DNA of 64,000 nt from positions 1 through 64,000 of the forward strand of contig NZ_JAWZSQ010000001.1 in NCBI RefSeq assembly GCF_034096925.1. The letters run 5' to 3'. The first letter of the stretch is position 1, and each line of letters begins with the position of its first letter. A program made the translations under genes and the position numbers. The DNA is from Patulibacter defluvii (GTDB taxonomy: Bacteria > Actinomycetota > Thermoleophilia > Solirubrobacterales > Solirubrobacteraceae). Below are positions 24,616-30,686 of this stretch, piece by piece. The notes beneath the pieces are model-generated. The model had not been told where the DNA came from and searched no databases. It was given only the letters and a program-made list of their open reading frames with translations.

Positions 24616-25770
24616 GTGTCGTTCTTCGACGACGACGACTTCGACGAGCCCACGCACGTCGCCCACGAGGCGGCTCCTCGTCGCGCGTCGTCGCGGCGGC
24701 CGGGCCTCGGCGGTGGGTTGACGCCCGATCCCCAGCAGGCGCGCGTGCGTCAGATGGTGGCGCTCGGCGTCATCGTGCTGGTACTGATCCTGCTGACGCT
24801 GGCGATCAACGGCTGCGTCAAGTCGGGCCGCACCAACGCCCTCAAGGACTACTCGCGCGACGTCACCGCGCTGCTGCAGGAGTCCAAGAGCGAGGTCGCC
24901 GGCCCGCTCTTCGAGACGCTCGGCTCGGGCCAGGACGCGACCGAGATGGTCCCCAAGCTCAACAGCCTGCGCGAGACGGCCGAGAACGAGGCCGACCGCG
25001 CGAAGAACTTCAGCCCGCCCGGCGACGACCGCGGCAAGGCCGCCCAGCACGACCTCGAGCTGGCGATGAACCTGCGCGCCTCCGCGATCCGCACGATCGC
25101 CGAGCGGCTGCCGGCGGCGCTCGGCGACGCCGACACCAGCGCGTCGGCGGTCGACGCGATCGCCGGCCAGATGCAGGCGCTGCTGGCCAGCGACGTGATC
25201 ATCATCTCGCGCACGAAGCCGCTGATCGACGAGGCGTTGAAGGACGCCGGCGTCAGCGGGGCCGAGGTCGACGGCGGCGCGGTCCGGATCGTGGCCGACG
25301 CGGCCTGGCTGACCCCGGACACGGTCGCCTCGAAGCTCGGCGCGACCGGCGGCGGCGGGGGCGGCAGCTCGACCTCGGGCACGGTCCGCAACCGCTCCGA
25401 CGAGACGCCGACCACCGCCGGCCGCCACGGCAACGGGATCACCGGCGTGACGGCCGGGGGCACGGCCCTGACGGCGGGCGAGACGGCCACCGTCAGCGGC
25501 AACCAGATCAACGTCCAGGTCGCCAACCAGGGCGAGGCGGACGAGACCAACGTCGACGTCGGCGCCACCTTCACCCCCGCGGGCGGCAAGGCGGTGTCGT
25601 TCAAGACGACGGTCAAGACGATCACCAAGGGCGCCTCGGTCGACGTGCCGCTCAAGCTGCCGGCCACGGTCAAGGGCAGCGGCGAGCTGAAGGTCCAGGT
25701 CGGGGGCGTCCCCGGCGAGGAGAACCTGAGCAACAACGAGCAGACGTTCACCGTGACGTTCGGCGGCTGA
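24616..25770 (+). CDS. Membrane-anchored protein with C-terminal CARDB-like domain
   Basis: An acidic N-terminus (SFFDDDDFDEP) is followed by a basic stretch, one membrane helix (about residues 49-66, ending LAINGC) and a long outer region. The first half outside is helical (ALLQESKSEVAGPLFETLGSGQDA...). A Gly/Ser/Thr linker near residues 250-280 leads to a beta-rich end, TVSGNQINVQVANQGEADETNVDVGATFTPAG, which resembles CARDB/Ig-like adhesion modules. GTG 24616 has AGGAG 9 nt upstream. The role is unknown; it lies divergent to the envelope operon and 7 bp before the DUF4446 gene. Confidence 0.7.
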   Translation: MSFFDDDDFDEPTHVAHEAAPRRASSRRPGLGGGLTPDPQQARVRQMVALGVIVLVLILLTLAINGCVKSGRTNALKDYSRDVTALLQESKSEVAGPLFETLGSGQDATEMVPKLNSLRETAENEADRAKNFSPPGDDRGKAAQHDLELAMNLRASAIRTIAERLPAALGDADTSASAVDAIAGQMQALLASDVIIISRTKPLIDEALKDAGVSGAEVDGGAVRIVADAAWLTPDTVASKLGATGGGGGGSSTSGTVRNRSDETPTTAGRHGNGITGVTAGGTALTAGETATVSGNQINVQVANQGEADETNVDVGATFTPAGGKAVSFKTTVKTITKGASVDVPLKLPATVKGSGELKVQVGGVPGEENLSNNEQTFTVTFGG

Positions 25771-25777
25771 TCGCCCC

Positions 25778-26344
25778 GTGAACGACCTCGGCGAGACCTG
25801 GCACATCGTCGGCGCGGCCGCCCTCGCGGTCGCGCTGGTGGCCCTCCTCGCCGTGGTCGTCCTGGCGGTCCAGCTGCGGCGGCTGCGGCGGGCCCAGTCG
25901 GCGGTGCTCGGGCCCCACGGTCGCGACGACCTGGTGACGCACGCGGCGGCGCTCGACCAACGGGTCTCCGCGGCGACCGACGAGTGGCGGGCGCTCTCCG
26001 ACCAGCTGTCGCACCGGATGGGCGGGATCGAGGGCGCGCTGCTGCGGGTCTTCTCGCGCCACGGGATGGTCCGCTACGACGCCTACGGCGAGCTCTCGGG
26101 CCAGCAGTCCTGCTCGCTGGCCCTGCTCGACGTCCGCGGCGACGGCGTGGTGATCACCTCGATCCACCACCGGGACCAGGCGCGGCTGTACATCCGCCGC
26201 GTGACGGGCGGGCGGCCGGAGCACCGGCTGGCGCCCGAGGAGGACGAGGCGCTGTCGCTCGCCCTCCGTCACGGATCGATCGCCGCCGACGGCACGATCG
26301 AGGGCACGCCGCCCGCGCCGCGGCCCGGCGTCGACGGCGACTGA
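25778..26344 (+). CDS. DUF4446 family membrane protein
   Basis: One N-terminal membrane helix (about residues 10-33) is followed by a coiled stretch and the conserved DUF4446 core RHGMVRYDAYGELSGQQSCSLALLDVRGDGVVITSIHHRDQ (shown in part: VRYDAYGEL, SLALLD, ITSIHHR), ending LAPEEDEALSLAL. The family is widespread in Gram-positive bacteria and has no assigned function. At 188 aa it is typical. GTG 25778 is 7 bp downstream of the preceding gene, so the two probably form an operon closed by the hairpin at 26353-26383. Confidence 0.85.
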   Translation: MNDLGETWHIVGAAALAVALVALLAVVVLAVQLRRLRRAQSAVLGPHGRDDLVTHAAALDQRVSAATDEWRALSDQLSHRMGGIEGALLRVFSRHGMVRYDAYGELSGQQSCSLALLDVRGDGVVITSIHHRDQARLYIRRVTGGRPEHRLAPEEDEALSLALRHGSIAADGTIEGTPPAPRPGVDGD

Positions 26345-26352
26345 CGCTGTGA

Positions 26353-26383
26353 CCAGGCGGTGATCGCGATGGACACCGCCTGG
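26353..26383 (+). terminator. Hairpin after the DUF4446 gene
   Basis: CCAGGCGGTG (26353-26362) pairs perfectly with CACCGCCTGG (26374-26383) around an 11-nt loop, 9 bp after the stop codon. There is no U-run. Confidence 0.55.
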
Positions 26384-26397
26384 ACCGTGGGTATGCT
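26370..26397 (+). promoter_or_regulatory. Candidate promoter of the HNH endonuclease gene
   Basis: TGGACA (26370-26375) and TATGCT (26392-26397) are separated by 16 bp and would start RNA near 26404, just before GTG 26418. A GGGAG ribosome binding site lies 9 nt before that GTG. The -35 overlaps the preceding hairpin. Confidence 0.45.
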
Positions 26398-26417
26398 CCT
26401 GTGCGGGAGTTCCCACC

Positions 26418-27047
26418 GTGCACTCCGGCGATTCGTCAGCCACCGTCGTGCCCCTGTCGCCCCGCGGCGACGGGCCTCATGCGGCGCGGCGCGGGGTCCG
26501 GGCCGGGGCCCGCGCCCCGCGTGACAGCGGTCCACCGGCCTCCGGCGGCTCGCACGTCCTGGTCCTCAACGCGACCTACGAGCCGATCCACGTCTGCGGC
26601 GTCCGGCGCGCCACGGTCCTGCTCCTGAAGGAGAAGGCCGAGGTGATCGAGACCGGCCAAGGCGAGCTACGGGCCGAGCGGACCTCGCTTCCCAGGCCCG
26701 CCGTCATCCGTCTCAGCACCTACGCGCCCGTGCCTCGGCACGGGCGCCGTCGTTTGACGAGGCGGGCGGTCTTCGCGCGCGACGACTGGACCTGCCAGTA
26801 CTGCGGTTCGCGCAGCGACCTGACCGTCGACCACGTGATCCCGCGCTCGAAGGGCGGGTCGAGCGAGTGGGAGAACATCGTCGCCTGCTGCTCGACGTGC
26901 AACCGCCGCAAGGCCGACCGGCTGCCGCACCAGGCACGGATGTTCCCCCGCCACCACCCCCGCCCGCCGCACCCGTCGGTCTTCATCCAGGTGGCGTGCC
27001 CGCGGATCCCCGACAGCTGGCAGGCCTGGTTGCCGCAGGCGGCCTAG
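26418..27047 (+). CDS. HNH endonuclease family protein
   Basis: The C-terminal half is an HNH domain: zinc ligands CQYCG, the catalytic DHVIPRSKGGSSEWENIVACC and a second CSTCNRRK. The preceding block HVLVLNATYEPIHVCGVRRATVLLLKEKAEVIE is typical of a conserved actinobacterial/Firmicutes HNH family of unknown biological role. The first ~45 residues are Ala/Arg-rich and could be an over-extension, but GTG 26418 has a good GGGAG site. Total 209 aa. It is the last gene before the large inverted repeat at 27058-27612. Confidence 0.88.
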   Translation: MHSGDSSATVVPLSPRGDGPHAARRGVRAGARAPRDSGPPASGGSHVLVLNATYEPIHVCGVRRATVLLLKEKAEVIETGQGELRAERTSLPRPAVIRLSTYAPVPRHGRRRLTRRAVFARDDWTCQYCGSRSDLTVDHVIPRSKGGSSEWENIVACCSTCNRRKADRLPHQARMFPRHHPRPPHPSVFIQVACPRIPDSWQAWLPQAA

Positions 27048-27057
27048 TCGGGGCGTT

Positions 27058-27612
27058 GGCCTCAGTTGGGGAGGGCCGTGGTTGGTCCGCGGGGGTGGCG
27101 CACGCCCTCGATCGCTTGCGGCCGCGGGACGGCTGCGCTGGTTCGGAACCGGGGGTGGTTTGGCCGCAAATGCTGCGATCTCCGGGCGTACCCCACCCCC
27201 GCTGGCTTGGCGACGGGACCGTTGGCGAGGCGGCTTCGTGCTGGTCGGGCGCCTCGGCAGCCCTTGGGGAGAGCGGGGCGTGCGCGGGCGGCTCAGCGGC
27301 TCGCGTGGCGGTTGACCCCCGGCGTCCGGGGCCGATCCGCCACGCGAGGGACGAGGGCGGCCCTTCGCCGCCCCTAGCCCCCGGAGGAGCACCCGCCGAC
27401 ACGCCTCCGAGGACCAGGACCCCGCCGCGCACCGGCAGCGGCCCTCCGCCACGGCACCGGTCGCCAAGCCAGCGGGGGTGGGGTGCGCCGGAGATCGCAG
27501 CATTTGCGGCCGAACCAGTCCACCGCGACCGGCGGAGCGCTCCCGCGGCCGCAAGCGATCGAGGGCGTGCGCCACCCCCGCGGACCAACCACGGCCCTCC
27601 CCAGCTGAGGCC
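27058..27612. repeat. Large near-palindromic inverted repeat, arms ~160 bp
   Basis: The left arm (27058-27220) is the reverse complement of the right arm (27451-27612). The outer 72 bp match with a single difference, a ~40-bp middle part diverges, and the inner ~50 bp (containing GGCCGCAAATGCTGCGATCT) again match almost perfectly. The ~230-bp spacer has its own stem-loops. No terminal duplication, transposase or convincing reading frame is associated. It could be two facing copies of a dispersed genomic repeat, a MITE-like element, or a structured RNA/cruciform site. This stretch has no protein gene that I can support. Confidence 0.85.
27301..27347. repeat. Nested stem-loop at the centre of the large inverted repeat
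   Basis: TCGCGTGGCGG (27301-27311) pairs perfectly with CCGCCACGCGA (27337-27347). Inside it CCCCGG (27317-27322) pairs with CCGGGG (27326-27331). Another hairpin, GGGCGGC/GCCGCCC with a CCTTC loop, follows at 27355-27373. The centre lies within about 11 bp of the symmetry axis of the 555-bp repeat. Confidence 0.75.
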
Positions 27613-27624
27613 CCCCACAACGAC

Positions 27625-27650
27625 GCGCGGCGCCCCGTGGGGCGCCGCGC
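27625..27650. terminator. Perfect 12-bp hairpin between the inverted repeat and gyrA
   Basis: GCGCGGCGCCCC (27625-27636) pairs with GGGGCGCCGCGC (27639-27650), leaving a very tight loop. It could end transcription from either side. No U-run is present. Confidence 0.45.
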
Positions 27651-27841
27651 TGAGAGTGTCGGACCGGTGGTCCGGATCGAAGTTCCACGTCACCACGCCA
27701 GTACCGTGGGCGCGGGTGCATCCGCTGGGACGAGGGCGGAACTTCGAGGCCGGAATGGCGCGCCGTGGCGCACCACCGGAGGCCGATCGAGCTGCCTCTA
27801 GGAGACAGCCACCTCCTGGGTCCCGAAACTACTGTCGATGA

Positions 27842-27883
27842 TTCGGACCACCTCCTTTCTCTGGTGCTGCAAGGAGGTCCGAA
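27842..27883 (-). terminator. Hairpin carrying a 16S-tail-like CACCTCCTTTCT
   Basis: TTCGGACC (27842-27849) pairs with GGTCCGAA (27876-27883), and TCCTT (27853-27857) with AAGGA (27871-27875), leaving a 3-nt bulge and a 13-nt loop. On the plus strand the left side contains CACCTCCTTTCT, identical to the anti-Shine-Dalgarno end of 16S rRNA; on the minus (gyrA) strand the same site reads as a strong Shine-Dalgarno sequence. No other 16S rRNA sequence is nearby. Confidence 0.45.
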
Positions 27884-27898
27884 CGTATCACCCCGGTG

Positions 27899-27959
27899 CG
27901 ACGAGGTCGACCGGATCGGGGATCGCGGCGCGTCCCCGTCCCGGTTCGAGTCCTCGTCG
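27899..27959 (-). terminator. Long stem-loop immediately after gyrA
   Basis: CGACGAGG (27899-27906) pairs with CCTCGTCG (27952-27959). The stem continues through CGACCGG/CCGGTTCG and CGGGGA/TCCCCG with small bulges to a GC-rich loop. It begins 12 bp after the gyrA stop on the minus strand and is the most likely gyrA terminator. It lacks a U-tract. Confidence 0.6.
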
Positions 27960-27971
27960 GCGGGCGGCGGC

Positions 27972-30596
27972 TCAGCCCTCGCCGGCGTCGTCGTCGGCCG
28001 GCGCGGCCTCGGCGTCGCCCTCGGTGGCCGGCGCCTCGCCCGCCGCGTCGCCCTCGGCCTGGACGGTCCCGGGGGGGGCCGCCAGGTCGACCGGCGCCTC
28101 GCCCGGGGTCTCCGGGATGCCCTCGGTCGGGTCGGCGTCCTCGTCCTCGACCACGCGGGCGATCGCGCTCACGCGGTCGTCGTCGCGGACGTTCATCACC
28201 TTCACGCCCTGCGAGTTGCGGCCGTAGCGGTTGATGCCCTTGACCGCCGTCCGCTGGACCATGCCGGCCTCGCTGATGAAGACCAGGCCCTCGTGCTCGC
28301 GGACCACCAGCGCGCCGGCCAGGCCGCCCTTGGCCTCGGTCAGCTGGATCGTCTTCACGCCCTTGGCGCCGCGGCTGGTCTTGCGGTACTCGCGAACCAG
28401 CGTCCGCTTGCCGAAGCCGTTCTCGGTCACCACCAGCAGGTCGAGGTCGTCGCGGGCGACGTCCATCGCGATCACCGAGTTCTTGGCCGCGTCGCCGCCG
28501 ACGTCCATGCCGCGAACGCCGGTGGTGTCGCGGCCCATCGCGCGGGCGTCGGCCTCGCTGAAGCGGACGGCGAGGCCGGCCTTCGAGACCATCACGACCT
28601 CGTCCTCCGGGTCGACGTTGCGGACGGCGATCAGCTCGTCGTCGTCGCGGACCTTGATCGCGATGATGCCGTCGGCCTTGATCGGCGTGTTGTAGGCCTG
28701 CAGCTCGGTCTTCTTCACCGTCCCGTTGCGGGTGGCGAAGATCAGGTACTTCGTCTCGTTGAAGTCGCGGGTCGAGAGCACGGACTGGATCCGCTCGCCC
28801 TCGCGCAGCGGCAGGAAGTTGCGCAGGAAGCGGCCCTTCGACTGGCGCGACGCCTCCGGCAGCTCGTAGACCTTGGAGCGGTAGACCTTGCCGCGGTTGG
28901 AGAAGAACAGCAGGTAGTCGTGGCTCGAGCAGACGAAGAGGTGCTCGATGTAGTCGCCGTCCTTCATGTTCATGCCGGTCACCCCGACCCCGCCGCGGCG
29001 CTGCTGGCGGTAGGTGTTCAGCGGCAGCGACTTGATGTAGCCGTCCTGGGTGATCGTGATCACCATCTGCTGGTCGGCGATCAGGTCCTCGATGTCGATC
29101 TCGCCCTCGGCGTGGGTGATGATCGTGCGCCGCTCGTCGCCGAACCGCTCGGCGATCTCGAGCATCTCCTCCTTGATCAGGTCGAGCACCTTCTGCTCGT
29201 CGCCGAGCAGCTCCTTCAGCTCGCGGATCCGCTCCATCACGTCGGCGTGCTCGGCGCGGATCGCGTCGCTCTCCAGCGCGGTCAGCTGCGACAGCCGCAG
29301 GTCGAGGATCGCCTGGGCCTGGATCAGGGTCAGGCCGAACTGCGACATCAGCTCGCCGCGGGCGGTCTCGCGGTCCTTCGACGAGCGGATCACCTGGATC
29401 ACCGCGTCGAGGTTGTCGAGCGCGATCAGCAGGCCCTCGAGGACGTGGGCCCGGGCCTCCTTCTGGGCCAGCTCGAACTTCGCGCGGCGGACGACGACGT
29501 CGCGCTGGTGGGCGACGTAGGAGCGCAGCACCTCGCGCAGCGACAGCGTCCGCGGCACGCCGTCGACCAGCGCCACCATGTTGACGCCGAAGGTGTTCTG
29601 CATGTTGGTGTGCTTGAACAGCTTGTTCAGCACCACCTTCGGCAGCGTGTCGCGCTTGAGCTCGATCACGAGCCGCATGCCGCGCTTGTCCGACTCGTCG
29701 CGGATGTCGGAGATCTCCGGGATCTTCTTGTCCCGGACGAGGTCGGCGATCTTGACGATCAGGCCGTTCTCGCCGCCCTTCTTCACCTCGTAGGGCAGCT
29801 CGGTGACGATGATCGCCTCCTTGCCCTGCGTCAGCGGCTCGATGTGCGCCTTCGCCTGGACCCGGACCTTGCCGCGGCCGGTCTCGTAGGCGTCCTTGAT
29901 CCCGCCGACGCCGAGGATGATGCCGCCGGTCGGGAAGTCGGGACCCTTGAGGTGCTGCATCAGCGCCTCGGTCGAGATCGACGGGTCGTCGATGAAGGCG
30001 ATCGTCGCGTCGATCGCCTCCCGCAGGTTGTGCGGCGGGATCTTGGTCGCCATCCCGACGGCGATCCCGGCCGAGCCGTTGACCAGCAGGTTCGGGAACC
30101 GCGCCGGCAGCACGTCCGGCTCCATCTTGCGGCCGTCGTAGTTCGGCGAGAAGTCGACCGTGTCCATGTCCAGGTCGCGCAGCATCTCCAGCGCGAGCCT
30201 GGTCAGGCGGGCCTCGGTGTACCGCATGGCCGCGGGCGGGTCGTCGTCGATCGAGCCGAAGTTGCCCTGGCCGTCGACGAGCTCGTAGCGCATCGCGAAG
30301 TCCTGGGCGAGCCGCACGAGCGTGTCGTAGATCGACGCGTCGCCGTGCGGGTGGTAGTTGCCCATCACCTCGCCGACGATGCGGGCGCACTTGGCGTACC
30401 CGCGCGTCGGCCCGATGCCCAGCTCGGACATGCCGTAGAGCACCCGCCGGTGGACCGGCTTCAGTCCGTCGCGCACGTCCGGCAGGGCGCGTCCGACGAT
30501 CACCGACATCGCGTAGTCGAGGTACGCGGTGCGCATCTCGTCCTCGAGCGCGCGCGGCTCGATGTTCCCGCCGGAGATCACGTCGGTGCTCGCCAT
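27972..30596 (-). CDS. gyrA: DNA gyrase subunit A
   Basis: GyrA cuts and rejoins DNA in the gyrase tetramer that introduces negative supercoils. The active Tyr lies in AMRYTEARL. The C-terminal DNA-wrapping domain begins with the GyrA box QRRGGVG, which marks true gyrase rather than topoisomerase IV. The quinolone region reads HPHGDASIYD, with Ala87 at the position of E. coli Ser83, as in Mycobacterium tuberculosis. The protein has 874 aa including an acidic low-complexity tail rich in Ala/Glu/Asp. ATG 30596 follows gyrB by 90 bp, with a hairpin between them. Confidence 0.98.
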   Translation of the reverse strand: MASTDVISGGNIEPRALEDEMRTAYLDYAMSVIVGRALPDVRDGLKPVHRRVLYGMSELGIGPTRGYAKCARIVGEVMGNYHPHGDASIYDTLVRLAQDFAMRYELVDGQGNFGSIDDDPPAAMRYTEARLTRLALEMLRDLDMDTVDFSPNYDGRKMEPDVLPARFPNLLVNGSAGIAVGMATKIPPHNLREAIDATIAFIDDPSISTEALMQHLKGPDFPTGGIILGVGGIKDAYETGRGKVRVQAKAHIEPLTQGKEAIIVTELPYEVKKGGENGLIVKIADLVRDKKIPEISDIRDESDKRGMRLVIELKRDTLPKVVLNKLFKHTNMQNTFGVNMVALVDGVPRTLSLREVLRSYVAHQRDVVVRRAKFELAQKEARAHVLEGLLIALDNLDAVIQVIRSSKDRETARGELMSQFGLTLIQAQAILDLRLSQLTALESDAIRAEHADVMERIRELKELLGDEQKVLDLIKEEMLEIAERFGDERRTIITHAEGEIDIEDLIADQQMVITITQDGYIKSLPLNTYRQQRRGGVGVTGMNMKDGDYIEHLFVCSSHDYLLFFSNRGKVYRSKVYELPEASRQSKGRFLRNFLPLREGERIQSVLSTRDFNETKYLIFATRNGTVKKTELQAYNTPIKADGIIAIKVRDDDELIAVRNVDPEDEVVMVSKAGLAVRFSEADARAMGRDTTGVRGMDVGGDAAKNSVIAMDVARDDLDLLVVTENGFGKRTLVREYRKTSRGAKGVKTIQLTEAKGGLAGALVVREHEGLVFISEAGMVQRTAVKGINRYGRNSQGVKVMNVRDDDRVSAIARVVEDEDADPTEGIPETPGEAPVDLAAPPGTVQAEGDAAGEAPATEGDAEAAPADDDAGEG

Positions 30597-30644
30597 GGAT
30601 CAGGTCCTCGTTCGTGCGTTCAGGGTGGAAGGGGGGACGCCGGT

Positions 30645-30683
30645 GCCGGCCGGCCGCGGCCCGTGGGGCGACGGCCGGCCGGC
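30645..30683 (-). repeat. Inverted repeat between gyrB and gyrA
   Basis: GCCGGCCGGCC (30645-30655) and GGCCGGCCGGC (30673-30683) form an 11-bp stem starting 3 bp after the gyrB stop. It could reduce read-through from gyrB to gyrA or protect the gyrB 3' end. Confidence 0.5.
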
Positions 30684-30686
30684 GGC

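Noticed and set aside
26867..27841. Open frames through the large inverted repeat on both strands
   Set aside because: They contain Pro/Arg/Gly-rich sequence without a family signal, they run through the repeat arms, and the two strands give equally long frames.
27842..27870. Possible 3' end of a 16S rRNA gene
   Set aside because: Only 12 bases match; the conserved helix 44-45 sequence expected upstream is absent.
27941..27962. GGTTCGAGTCC motif suggesting the T arm of a tRNA after gyrA
   Set aside because: No D arm or anticodon arm fits and the flanking bases do not pair as a T stem; the segment is explained by the gyrA hairpin at 27899-27959.
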